Below are positions 35,513-44,242 of a stretch of DNA of 64,000 nt, one piece after another. The translations under genes and the position numbers were made by a program. The notes beneath the pieces are model-generated. The model searched no databases, had not been told where the DNA came from, and saw only the letters and a list, made by a program, of their open reading frames with translations. Positions within the stretch are counted from its first letter, which is position 1. Each line of letters opens with the position of its first letter. The stretch covers positions 62,001 through 126,000 of the forward strand of contig JAFGAR010000028.1 of the NCBI GenBank assembly GCA_016933575.1. Reading direction: 5' to 3'. This stretch comes from Candidatus Thorarchaeota archaeon. Lineage in GTDB: Archaea; Asgardarchaeota; Thorarchaeia; Thorarchaeales; Thorarchaeaceae.

Positions 35513-37335
35513 GTATCTTTTACCAGAGAGTCAAGTCCGAGGTCAATTATAGTTTCACGAGTTGGAACACCATCTAATCCCCACCCACGAAGAGCGTAGT
35601 ACTCGTTCAAGGATTTCTCAAAGTCATCTTGATCTATGAATGCTTTCATGCCCTTTGATGATCCAACTGTTTCAGCATGCCAAAACTTTGGAGGAAGAAT
35701 ATCATCCTGACGTGTGATACCTTCTCGAATATTAAAGAGTCGTGTAAGGGTTTCAACACGTTGACCGAATTTTGAAATTTCTTCATCATCATAGACTTTG
35801 CCTGTCGCTCCATTGACTAGTGCTATCTTTTGTTCTCGACTCAGTGGGAAATGCCAAGTGAAATGGCAGATGACCATTGAATCTGTAAGTGTTTTTGTAT
35901 CTCGTTCTATTACCATGGAACGAACTACATTAACTGCTGACTTATCGGGCTTATCTGTTGTCTGAGGCCATCCACGAAGATGACTGGCTCCGACATCAGC
36001 AGTCGCATAAGAAAGTCCCAGACCCAATTTGCCTCGGGGATCCCAAGCTGCCGTTTCCAATCCCTTAACATGAACAGCTAAAGATTCACTTCCTTTGCCA
36101 ATCTCATTAGCAGCACTACGAGTGCCTTTTGCGAGAGTAGCCCCGATACCTTCTTTGAATGCAATCATTCTCATGATCTTCAAAGCAGCCTCACCATCAC
36201 CGAACCTCAGGGGAAACCCAATCTCTTCTTCAGAGAGAATACCATTTTCAAAGGCATCCATTGCGAAGCCAATAGTTGACCCTGCACTTATCGTGTCGAG
36301 ACCCAAATCATCTGCTAGAAAATTGAGACGAAGCACTGATTCAAAATCGCTGATACCCAAGTTGCCGCCACACAATCCAAATGTTTCATACTCGGTTGTT
36401 GATTCCACCTCTACCCCGGGATTACTGGGGTCTTCGATTCTATAGGCATGAGTACAACGCATTATACAATGGGGACAAGAGAGGTGAGCTCCTTTGGCTA
36501 AGTCTTGATGTTTTTCAGGATTCAAAGATTCATATCCATCAAAATAACTATTCGACCAATTTCTTGTTGGAAACTGTCCTCGCTCATTTGAAAATTCCAC
36601 TAGGCATCCTGTACCATAATACCTGAAATCATCGTCAGTCTTTGCCTTCCAGATATTGGCTACAGTTTTATTCGTTTCTCGTAGAATATCAGGATTACTT
36701 GCTACGATCTTTTTAGTACCTCTTACAACTAAGCCTTTCAATTTCTTGGAACCTAGGACTGCACCAATTCCGCCCCTTCCCGTTTGATGAGCTAGTTCAC
36801 AACAACCAGTCGCTGTTAGAACAAGGTTCTCACCAGCAGGACCAATCACATAGACTGCTGAACCTTCGACATGTCTTGCATGGAGCATTTTTGTTGAATC
36901 TTGAGTTCCCACGCCCCAGAGATCTTTGGCATCCTCGAATTCAATTCGTTCGTCATTAATGACAACAACAACGGGAATCTCGGATTTTCCCTTGATAGCG
37001 ACAACGTCGTATCCTGATTTCTTTATCTCACGACCCAGGGGTCCACCACAATGGGAATCAATGAATAGACCTGTCAAGGGAGATTTTGTGACAACAGACC
37101 ATCTTCCAACATTAGGTGCAGGAAGACCCTGAAGAGGGCCAGTCAAAAAGAATAGAGTATTTTGAGGACTAAGAGGATCTACTCCCGCTTCAAGTTGACG
37201 ATATAGTAGATAAGCGCCAAGACCTTTGCCGCCGATGTACTTCTCGAGAATCTCTTCCGATAGTTCTTCAATCTCGGTCTTTTTTGATGTTAAATCAATC
37301 CAGAGTATCTTTCTGTTCCATCCAAATGTCGTCAT
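35509..37335 (-). CDS. Tungsten-containing aldehyde:ferredoxin oxidoreductase family enzyme
   Basis: A 608-residue cytosolic enzyme. The N-terminal domain has KILWIDLTSKK, YIGGKGLGAYLL and GPLQGLPAPNVGRWSVVTKSP, typical of the AOR fold. CPHCIMRC near residue 287, with a later Cys in MVICHF, supplies the [4Fe-4S] ligands. The middle and C-terminal domains hold the tungstopterin site (LGLDTISAGSTIGFAMD and related segments). Such enzymes oxidise aldehydes to acids and reduce ferredoxin, linking peptide or sugar fermentation to energy conservation. A 51-residue gene immediately upstream (37373-37528) probably shares the transcript. Subtype (AOR, FOR, GAPOR, WOR4/5) is not decidable here. Confidence 0.93.
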   Translation of the reverse strand: MTTFGWNRKILWIDLTSKKTEIEELSEEILEKYIGGKGLGAYLLYRQLEAGVDPLSPQNTLFFLTGPLQGLPAPNVGRWSVVTKSPLTGLFIDSHCGGPLGREIKKSGYDVVAIKGKSEIPVVVVINDERIEFEDAKDLWGVGTQDSTKMLHARHVEGSAVYVIGPAGENLVLTATGCCELAHQTGRGGIGAVLGSKKLKGLVVRGTKKIVASNPDILRETNKTVANIWKAKTDDDFRYYGTGCLVEFSNERGQFPTRNWSNSYFDGYESLNPEKHQDLAKGAHLSCPHCIMRCTHAYRIEDPSNPGVEVESTTEYETFGLCGGNLGISDFESVLRLNFLADDLGLDTISAGSTIGFAMDAFENGILSEEEIGFPLRFGDGEAALKIMRMIAFKEGIGATLAKGTRSAANEIGKGSESLAVHVKGLETAAWDPRGKLGLGLSYATADVGASHLRGWPQTTDKPDKSAVNVVRSMVIERDTKTLTDSMVICHFTWHFPLSREQKIALVNGATGKVYDDEEISKFGQRVETLTRLFNIREGITRQDDILPPKFWHAETVGSSKGMKAFIDQDDFEKSLNEYYALRGWGLDGVPTRETIIDLGLDSLVKDT

Positions 37336-37372
37336 CGTTATTTCAAACCTGTATCAATCAATTCTGCCAGTT

Positions 37373-37528
37373 TCAATCAATCTGTATTTTCGAGATTTTC
37401 TTTATATCAACATCTCGAAGGTTATTCAGTATTGCAAGCATCACATCTGAGATAACGCTGGCTACAAATTCGTTCATAAATAGCTTTTTTCCCTTAAGGT
37501 ACACTTCCAAATCGACTGCCATATCCAT
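37373..37528 (-). CDS. Small conserved-looking protein (51 aa) upstream of AOR
   Basis: A minus-strand frame of 51 codons with no interruption, ending in TGA (37373-37375), 37 bases before the AOR start. The residues (DLEVYLKGKKLFMNEFVASV followed by a helix and IKKISKIQID) give a strand-helix-strand protein rich in Val, Leu and Ile. GGTGA lies upstream, best spaced for the third-codon ATG at 37522. I recall similar very short archaeal proteins with 'x-[ML]-N-x-F-V-x-x-[IV]' but cannot confirm the family. It sits where a cofactor-related or regulatory small protein would be cotranscribed with the oxidoreductase. The plus-strand frames over the same bases have no ribosome site and look like shadows. 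Confidence 0.6.
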   Translation of the reverse strand: MDMAVDLEVYLKGKKLFMNEFVASVISDVMLAILNNLRDVDIKKISKIQID

Positions 37529-37612
37529 TTCACCAAAATCTTGATAGTTAATTGATGATGAAAACCCAAACTATTATGCTTTTGTAATTCTGTACGCCTT
37601 GTCCGATACGCA

Positions 37613-37620
37613 TTTATATG
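37613..37620 (+). promoter_or_regulatory. TATA box for the polytopic membrane protein gene
   Basis: TTTATATG lies about 55 bases before the ATG at 37675, putting the start site near 37645 and leaving room for the TGAGGA ribosome site at about 37661. The in-frame ATG at 37618 sits inside this box, so it cannot be the start. It also lies in the divergent region shared with the 51-codon gene and AOR. Confidence 0.5.
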
Positions 37621-37674
37621 CCTCATCTTCGTTCATCCCAAGATGGTGACCATCACCAAGTGAGGAATTTAGAC

Positions 37675-39630
37675 ATGGCACAAATGAGTACTGTACTTTC
37701 AGCAATTCGCAGAAAGTCAACTGATGACGCGCCCGCGGATATTGTAGGTGTGTTTGCTGGTTTTGGTAGCATCTTATCCATCATCGCGGCCGCTATTGGA
37801 TTGTTAGCAGGAGTCCCACTTATTCCAATAACTTCCACAACTTGGGAAGTCGTAGTGGACACTCCTATTCAATGGAGTATTGCAGGTAATCCTCAGTATC
37901 ATCTGTTTTCAGGAGCATTTATGGGTCTACTCGCAATTGGATTAATCCTTCAAGCTTTTGGCTCTCGTGATTTGAGGGCAAAACTTGGAACCATCTTTGG
38001 TTCAGTGTTGTATGTTGCTTTCCTAGTAGCTGCAGTGATTGCAGTATATGTACTGATTGGATACTTCAATATTAATTATGCATCAGAAATTGGAGGATTC
38101 TTGGCAAATCTGTATTTACTAGGATCCATTTTCGTACTAACTTGGCAAATGGTATCAGTGCTCTATGTCGATTCAAGTAAGACATGGATTGGATTCTTTG
38201 CAGGAATTCTGAATGGATTGTTCATTCCTATCCTTGCTCTAGGTCAAGTACTTGGTCCACTCCTCGTCTATGGAGCATATGCAATACTTCTTGGTGGTCA
38301 ATTATGTGCATTACTCTTCTGGTGGTCTCCAAACAGCACCATTAGAGAGTATGCCAGGAGTCCTGAGAAGGCAAAGTTTGCTTTTGGTCTCGGTGGATTG
38401 CTTACTTTCGCTATTGGGACAGCAGCCGTGTTTATCGGGCCAATCACAACACATCCAACAGGCAGTACCATCTGGAGACCATGGATTACTCTAGCACCTT
38501 CCGGTACTGAGTATGTCACAAATCCAGCATTGATTTTCGGATTTCTAGCTGCCATGGTATTTTGGATTTTGTTATCACCTAGATTAGGCGCAAAGGAATT
38601 GAAGACTGCTGCTATAGGAGAAGACATTATCAAAGGTGGAAGCAAATGGTTTGCTGTTTTCCTTCTTCTAATTGGGCTTTTAGCAGCAAGCCAATCAGGT
38701 ACATTTAGTACCGCAATAGGATCTTGGGGATTCTTCTTGGTCATTGCACCAGCTGGTGCCATGATTCTAATAGGAGCTCTTTATACTGCTAAAACTGATA
38801 TTGTAACAGGCTTTCCACTAATAATCACAGCAGTGCTGATTATGATCAATCCTCACTCCCTAGCAATTTTCGTAATTGCTGGTTGGATGCTAATCCTAAT
38901 TACCCAAGTCTTTCTGACAATAGAGTGTAAAATTCGTGGACTAACTGGTTTCAGTCAGGGAGCTGTAACTGTGCTGATGAGTATTTTGACTTCGATAGTA
39001 CTCATTGTGGTAATGTTTGGATGGTTAGGAAGTGGTCCTCAAGCATTATGGCCAACTAATAGATGGTTCAATATCGCGCTTATTCCAGGAGTCGATCGTG
39101 CAGTTCAGTCAGCATTCATCATCATCATGCCATTCCTAGCTTTGCTCCTTAGAAATGCAGCTTTAGCTGGATTTGCTCACGGTAGAGGATATAGCACTGG
39201 TGGCATTCTAATGGGAATTACGGTGATCTTTGCTCTCATGATTCCAGCGATTGCTGGTAACTTTACAGTAACTCATGAGGCTAATACAGGAGCTGCATTA
39301 TTACTTGCACTCTATGCGATGAGTCTAGTAATGGTGGTATCACTGAACCTCAAGCTAGCTAATGACGTTGAGGAACAAGGCCATGATTTTGAATCAACTC
39401 TCATGAAAGTAGCTTCAATTGGACAGATCATATTTTCAGCGGCAGTTCTTCTCATTGTTCTAGTCTACTTTAGTGGTTTACCAACTCCTGAGGAAATAGC
39501 GTTTGTCATCTCAATGCTAGTTGTATTTGTTGCAAGTTCTGAAGTACTATCAATCATTGGGTGGCTTATCGCAGGTATAAGATTAGGTCTACTGAAGGAA
39601 GGATTCCGATTCACTAGACTCGGTCAGTAG
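37675..39630 (+). CDS. Large polytopic membrane protein of unknown function
   Basis: About 651 residues with some 18 predicted helices and short loops, few charges and many Gly and Ala. The only polar parts are the short N-terminus and small loops such as SPNSTIREYARSPEKAK. I see no signature of a named transporter or oxidase: no heme His pairs, no MFS loop and no ion-binding helix that I can name. The ATG at 37675 is chosen over one at 37618 because TGAGGA lies eight bases upstream and the earlier ATG overlaps a TATA box. It lies 28 bases before an alpha/beta hydrolase gene and may share its transcript. Role unknown. Confidence 0.7.
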   Translation: MAQMSTVLSAIRRKSTDDAPADIVGVFAGFGSILSIIAAAIGLLAGVPLIPITSTTWEVVVDTPIQWSIAGNPQYHLFSGAFMGLLAIGLILQAFGSRDLRAKLGTIFGSVLYVAFLVAAVIAVYVLIGYFNINYASEIGGFLANLYLLGSIFVLTWQMVSVLYVDSSKTWIGFFAGILNGLFIPILALGQVLGPLLVYGAYAILLGGQLCALLFWWSPNSTIREYARSPEKAKFAFGLGGLLTFAIGTAAVFIGPITTHPTGSTIWRPWITLAPSGTEYVTNPALIFGFLAAMVFWILLSPRLGAKELKTAAIGEDIIKGGSKWFAVFLLLIGLLAASQSGTFSTAIGSWGFFLVIAPAGAMILIGALYTAKTDIVTGFPLIITAVLIMINPHSLAIFVIAGWMLILITQVFLTIECKIRGLTGFSQGAVTVLMSILTSIVLIVVMFGWLGSGPQALWPTNRWFNIALIPGVDRAVQSAFIIIMPFLALLLRNAALAGFAHGRGYSTGGILMGITVIFALMIPAIAGNFTVTHEANTGAALLLALYAMSLVMVVSLNLKLANDVEEQGHDFESTLMKVASIGQIIFSAAVLLIVLVYFSGLPTPEEIAFVISMLVVFVASSEVLSIIGWLIAGIRLGLLKEGFRFTRLGQ

Positions 39631-39658
39631 CAGAATAATAAAAGGATGGTGATCATCA

Positions 39659-40417
39659 ATGGCTCCTCTGGTTAAAGGAGTTAAAACTTACCCAGAAGGA
39701 GCCAACATTGCTTTTTTGTTAGTACATGGTTTTTGTGCGGCTCCAGATGAAATGCGCACTCTATGGGAATTCCTAGAGGATAATGGGATTGCCTCCTTCG
39801 CAGTGAAAGTTGAAGGACATGGTACTACTCCAGAAGACTTGAAAAACACAACCTGGAAAGACTGGTTTAATTCTGTCAAGATTGGGTTAGAGGAAGTAAG
39901 GTCTTGGGGCACCAATTATGTATTCATCGCAGGACTATCGATGGGCGGAGCACTTTCCACACTCTTAACAGCAGAATCCGAAGATATTGATGGACTAGTC
40001 TTAATCGCTCCAGCTTTGAAGATAGAAGGTTTACTTCCAAAGCTTGTTCCTATACTGAAATATGTCCTCAAGGACAGAGAGATCGATGTTGAAGCATCTC
40101 AAGAGAAGTATGATATAAAGAGGACAAAGTACTCTAGAGAACCTGTTTCAGCATATCACGAACTCTTTAAACTTCAAAATGTAGCAAGAAAAAGTATGAG
40201 TCGAGTGTCTGTTCCTTGTATAATAATACAAGGTACTGAAGATAAGACAATAGATCCCAGAAATGGCAAAATTGCGTACGAGGGAATTGGTTCAAAGGAC
40301 AAAGAACTTCACTTTATTGAAGGAGCTGAACATGTAATAACGTGCCATCCTACGAGAAAGGAAGCATATCCTTTGATTCTATCATTCATCGAGAGGATTG
40401 TGAAAAAGTCTGTATGA
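39659..40417 (+). CDS. Alpha/beta hydrolase (carboxylesterase/monoacylglycerol lipase type)
   Basis: A 252-residue enzyme. The oxyanion region is VHGFCAAPDEMRTL. The nucleophile elbow is GLSMGG, giving Ser at about residue 98. The later QGTEDKTIDP supplies the acid, and EGAEHVI the His. The cap region between them is short, as in bacterial carboxylesterases such as Est30. Probably acts on short or medium acyl esters or monoacylglycerols. A GGTGATCATC site precedes the ATG at 39659. It lies tail to tail with a glycerophosphodiester phosphodiesterase gene, so both could serve lipid turnover, though no common promoter exists. Confidence 0.85.
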   Translation: MAPLVKGVKTYPEGANIAFLLVHGFCAAPDEMRTLWEFLEDNGIASFAVKVEGHGTTPEDLKNTTWKDWFNSVKIGLEEVRSWGTNYVFIAGLSMGGALSTLLTAESEDIDGLVLIAPALKIEGLLPKLVPILKYVLKDREIDVEASQEKYDIKRTKYSREPVSAYHELFKLQNVARKSMSRVSVPCIIIQGTEDKTIDPRNGKIAYEGIGSKDKELHFIEGAEHVITCHPTRKEAYPLILSFIERIVKKSV

Positions 40418-40437
40418 AATGATGATAGAGTATTTTC

Positions 40438-41142
40438 CTAGGAGTCTGTGACTTCAGATCTTGCTTTGACACCAATATCTGGAAAATCTGTAATTATACC
40501 ATCAACCCTAAGATTTCTAATTAAATCAAACATTCGATCAATATCATTTACTGTCCAAGGATAGATCAACACACCATGATTATGTGCTTGACTAACTATC
40601 TCGTTCGTTATGATTTCATAGTGAGGGTTTAGAGCATCTACTCCGAGCTCGCATATGTAATTAATCAAATCATCTTGTGAATGAGATATTAAAGCAGCAG
40701 TAAACACCCGTTTATCCAGTTCTTTCATAACGAGGAGTGTTCCATGGTAAAAAGAGCTTATCACAACATCGTTAATCATTTGTCTTTCAACGAGTAAATC
40801 AATAATCTTCTTTTCGACGCCTAAGGTCTTCAATTCGATATTGACCTTCAATCTATTCTTAGCGTAGGACAGGACCTCGCTTAAGAGTGGTATTCTCTCC
40901 CCCTTTCCAGCATCTAATTCTCGAAGCTCATTCAGTGTATGCTCTGAAACTAATCCAGTACCATCCGTTGTTCGTGACACATCAGCATCATGGATACAGA
41001 CTAAATGGCCATCCAAGGTTTCATGTATATCCAATTCGACCATGTCAGCTCCAAATTCAAATGCAGTCTGAAAAGATAGTAGGGTGTTTTCTGGAGCATG
41101 TCCAGCGGCGCCTCGATGTCCGATTATAATGCAATTCTGCAA
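40438..41142 (-). CDS. Glycerophosphodiester phosphodiesterase
   Basis: A 234-residue cytosolic TIM-barrel enzyme. The N-terminal IIGHRGAAGHAPENTLLSF, MVELDIHETLDG and CIHDADVSRTTDGTG carry the family's metal- and phosphate-binding His, Glu and Asp residues. FISSF-like and VYPWTVND-like elements are present as VISSFYHG and IYPWTVNDIDRMF. The length is standard. It cleaves glycerophosphodiesters to glycerol-phosphate and alcohol. In an organism with archaeal ether lipids the usual product is glycerol-1-phosphate, so substrate stereochemistry is open. Possibly cotranscribed with the small membrane gene at 41167-41463, which lies just upstream on the same strand. Confidence 0.9.
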   Translation of the reverse strand: MQNCIIIGHRGAAGHAPENTLLSFQTAFEFGADMVELDIHETLDGHLVCIHDADVSRTTDGTGLVSEHTLNELRELDAGKGERIPLLSEVLSYAKNRLKVNIELKTLGVEKKIIDLLVERQMINDVVISSFYHGTLLVMKELDKRVFTAALISHSQDDLINYICELGVDALNPHYEIITNEIVSQAHNHGVLIYPWTVNDIDRMFDLIRNLRVDGIITDFPDIGVKARSEVTDS

Positions 41143-41166
41143 CTATCATGCCTCTAGAGATTAGAT

Positions 41167-41463
41167 TTATTGATCATCTGGCGCGAGCCCAGTTCCTCCA
41201 CATCTTGGACAAGTTTCGCCATTGACTTTTCCACTTCCATTACAATAGTAACAATCATCTTTAGTCTGTGTAAGACTCTTATCAATACCTTTTGTAAAAG
41301 CGGCTCCTATAGCTATCAATACAACTGCCATAAACATACTAAATAGTGATAGAAGATACAATGAAGGAATCTGCAGAAGAATGACCAGAGAAACAATAAA
41401 TAGTAGAAATCCGGCTACAAACAAAATCGGACCAGTTCTCGCTCTTTCCATTTTACCAACCAT
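41167..41463 (-). CDS. Two-helix membrane protein with DnaJ-like zinc-finger motif
   Basis: A 98-residue protein with two adjacent membrane helices (about residues 12-32 and 34-54). A short cytosolic or surface loop follows, then CYYCNGSGKVNGETCPRCGGTG, a CxxCxGxG...CxxCxGxG pair like one zinc module of DnaJ. It has no J-domain. The Cys-rich tail could bind zinc and unfolded protein or simply a partner. The gene lies 24 bases upstream of the phosphodiesterase gene on the same strand. Confidence 0.7.
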   Translation of the reverse strand: MVGKMERARTGPILFVAGFLLFIVSLVILLQIPSLYLLSLFSMFMAVVLIAIGAAFTKGIDKSLTQTKDDCYYCNGSGKVNGETCPRCGGTGLAPDDQ

Positions 41464-41642
41464 TCCAAGTCATTATTGGAGGTCTAGGATTACATAACTC
41501 CTAGCTACGAACTGTTGCGCTCCTAAATCATCTAAATACATTGCGGAATATAAAATATCAGAATTAATGATAGTGGACGATTCAACCCTAAGAGATAATA
41601 GCAAAGATGAATCATGTCTAGCAATGTGGGAGATTGAATACA

Positions 41643-42557
41643 ATGTCTAGGACTGATATATTCGCAAAATACTCTCAAGTCTATGCAAAAGCTCACGCAA
41701 GAGTTGTTGTTCCAGAAGGACCATTTGTTAGACAGCTAACAGATGTTCCAAGAAAGAAGTATGACATTGGCTTATTCTTCAAACCAAATCGAAGTAGCCG
41801 TTGTGTTCAAATTCATATGGGAAATCCAATACCCAAAGAAATCTGTGAACAAGAGGGTTTCTTGGAAACAGATGAGACAACATACCTCAGTAGAACATTG
41901 CTGTCAAAATTCAAGACACTCGATTTTCTCAGAGTTGTGATTTCTGCAGGAGCAATATGTGGAACGAAAGAAGAACGAATTGATTTCTTAAAAACAGCAC
42001 AACGAGTTATCGATGTGGTTCTACGAAAAGCAAAAAATGTGATGCATATCGCAGAGTTCGAACCATTTCGTTTCGATAAGTGTGTTCAAACCCTTAACGA
42101 ATTTCTAGTAAAAGGATTGAAAATGGATGAGGTGTCAGTTGAAGCAGCATCAATTCCGTTCTACGTAGCATCTCCTGAATATATTCTACTTTCAAATAAT
42201 GACATTATTGTCATTGGTGAAGAACCAAGAGTACCCCAAGGTGAATTCTTTCTTGTAGGAGGGATAGGATATACATTTGACAAGACGGAAGGAGCTGTTA
42301 GTGAAGGACGCCTATTCAGATCAACAACAGACCTGTCTGCTCAAGGTATTGATGAGGCATACATTGACGGTATGATATCAAGGATTACTGAAGATTTCCA
42401 AAATAGTATGCACTCACTCATATTCGCGGATGTCTGGAAGAAGGCAAAGGTGAAACCAGTAGGCGTCAATTTTGGTAGTGATCTCTTTGTAAAAGCTGAA
42501 CCCTCTAGTGAGATTTGGACCGGTGTTTTTGAGGTATATGTGAAATCCCCAAAGTGA
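41643..42557 (+). CDS. Conserved-looking protein of unknown function (304 aa)
   Basis: A soluble alpha/beta protein with no signal peptide, membrane segment or recognised motif. It contains the phrases VVVPEGPFVRQL, FFKPNRSSRCVQIHMGNP, IAEFEPFRFDKC and GVNFGSDLFVKAEPSS, alternating strands and helices through the full length. Cys residues are few and not paired. ATG at 41643 is preferred because GGGAG precedes it by ten bases; a TTG at 41634 is directly behind that site. It stands alone between a minus-strand pair and the convergent membrane protein gene. I do not recognise the family and offer no function. Confidence 0.6.
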   Translation: MSRTDIFAKYSQVYAKAHARVVVPEGPFVRQLTDVPRKKYDIGLFFKPNRSSRCVQIHMGNPIPKEICEQEGFLETDETTYLSRTLLSKFKTLDFLRVVISAGAICGTKEERIDFLKTAQRVIDVVLRKAKNVMHIAEFEPFRFDKCVQTLNEFLVKGLKMDEVSVEAASIPFYVASPEYILLSNNDIIVIGEEPRVPQGEFFLVGGIGYTFDKTEGAVSEGRLFRSTTDLSAQGIDEAYIDGMISRITEDFQNSMHSLIFADVWKKAKVKPVGVNFGSDLFVKAEPSSEIWTGVFEVYVKSPK

Positions 42558-42572
42558 TGAACATAATAGATC

Positions 42573-44156
42573 CTAGAACATTAAAACATCAAAGGAATCT
42601 ATTGCAAAGAAGACAGCACGATATGCATAGATTCTGAAAGTATAGGTCACTTGTGAATCAGCTGTTACCAACATTATTGCTCTCAGAGTCCCAATAGCAT
42701 CTGAACCAAATGTTGTAAGAAGCGAAGGAAGAGACGCTATAGTTAGATTTGTGAGACCATGGTTTGAGGCAGATATCAAATCATTGACAAAGATTTGCAT
42801 CGTGGTGTATACTGAGTCAATACGGCCATCAATATCAGTTGAATTACCAATCTCGCCTAATTTGATTGACCAAGTCGAACCTATTGTCCTAAGGGAGCTT
42901 GCATAGGAGTATGCTAAGTATTCGCCTACATCACCTAGCATTTCGAATGAGAATCTAGACCGTTCACATGAGATCTCTACGGAGTTCCAGAGAGAGAGAG
43001 TATCTGCAGTGACGCCACACAGTCGCATAGTTAATGTATCGCCATCTTGAAAATCGTCAATTGCAAATGACTCTACTAATACACCTGCCTTAAGATTAGC
43101 CTCATCCGATGCTTGGATTAATTCAGCAGTATCTTCCTCAATGACAGTTGGATCGATTGAGAAGATTGAAGACCTCATAAGTCCCGCAAAACCCACGAGA
43201 TCTAGATTTCGAGTGTACAACATTAATTGTTGCCATTCAATGCGGGACAAAGTAAAATCATATTGAAGCTTTAGGGGACGGTTCATTACACCTACTAACT
43301 CAGTGGATACCTGCTCTAATGCATCATTATGGGACACAAACATTTCATGAATAACTTCAGTCGTACCTAACGATGTCGGATGAGAACCAATCATACTTGC
43401 TCTGTCTGAGGAGAGTGTAATGATGTAAGGTACAGATGTGAGATTCAGAGCTCCAATCCATGTTTGTAGACGTGACCATGATTCCGAGCTATTCTCTTGG
43501 ACTCTGATGTCAAGACCAAACTGATTTACTAGCACATCGTTCAACAGTGATTGTGTAGGTGTAATGTTGGTGTAAGGATAATCAAAATCCGCCAGAGGTA
43601 CTTCAAACATAGTATAAGAGGATCCGGTGTTCGATACGCTTGCAATCGGAACTTCACCCATAATAATGACAGAAACAGGAAAACTAAATCCAAGCATATT
43701 GAGGAGTATGATATACGCTATTGCTTTCTTTCCAGCTTGCCTGAAATTGGACTTAGGTCGAAAGCGACCAAGAAAGAAAAGTAAAATGATTGCAACAAGA
43801 TTGAATATCAGACTAAAGAGGAATCCTCGAATTAGTAGGGTGAGTAGCCCAAAGAATATACTTGATATCACTAAGAAGATTAAATTCCATACAGCGGCCC
43901 GGTCGTTATGAAAAGATTGTATCATAAATGGCAGGAATATCATCAGAGGAAGTATATAGAGCGCTATTGGCATTGAATCAACAAGACTGACACCACTCAG
44001 AGTCATTCTAATGGTCACTGAGAGCATTGCATAGAGAATGAGAATCATATTAACAACAAGAACAAAGATGATGAAGGTGTTGAATCCCCTATCAAGACGC
44101 TCGTTTGAATTAATAGAACTACGAACATCTCTGCGCCTCTGTAGTATTATACTCAT
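42573..44156 (-). CDS. Membrane protein with large extracellular domain (527 aa)
   Basis: The first 175 residues contain a basic cytosolic head (MSIILQRRRDVRSS) and five predicted membrane helices. The remaining 350 residues are soluble and probably outside, with several N-x-S/T sequons and a mix of strands and helices (for example ITPTQSLLNDVLVNQFGLD and SLPSLLTTFGSDAIGTLRAI). No catalytic motif is recognised. The gene is convergent with the orphan at 41643, leaving a 15-base gap, and divergent from the geranylgeranyl-reductase-like gene. Membrane-tethered sensor or surface enzyme is a guess. Confidence 0.65.
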   Translation of the reverse strand: MSIILQRRRDVRSSINSNERLDRGFNTFIIFVLVVNMILILYAMLSVTIRMTLSGVSLVDSMPIALYILPLMIFLPFMIQSFHNDRAAVWNLIFLVISSIFFGLLTLLIRGFLFSLIFNLVAIILLFFLGRFRPKSNFRQAGKKAIAYIILLNMLGFSFPVSVIIMGEVPIASVSNTGSSYTMFEVPLADFDYPYTNITPTQSLLNDVLVNQFGLDIRVQENSSESWSRLQTWIGALNLTSVPYIITLSSDRASMIGSHPTSLGTTEVIHEMFVSHNDALEQVSTELVGVMNRPLKLQYDFTLSRIEWQQLMLYTRNLDLVGFAGLMRSSIFSIDPTVIEEDTAELIQASDEANLKAGVLVESFAIDDFQDGDTLTMRLCGVTADTLSLWNSVEISCERSRFSFEMLGDVGEYLAYSYASSLRTIGSTWSIKLGEIGNSTDIDGRIDSVYTTMQIFVNDLISASNHGLTNLTIASLPSLLTTFGSDAIGTLRAIMLVTADSQVTYTFRIYAYRAVFFAIDSFDVLMF

Positions 44157-44242
44157 GAAAGCTCATAGGTAGGTCTTCGTTTTAGCAGATAAGCTTCACG
44201 CATACGAATCTAGCATACTCTATATATTGAGAAGATTGGGCA

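Noticed and set aside
37226..37544. Plus-strand ORFs over the AOR start and the 51-codon gene
   Set aside because: No ribosome site, composition unlike protein, and they are opposite clear minus-strand genes.
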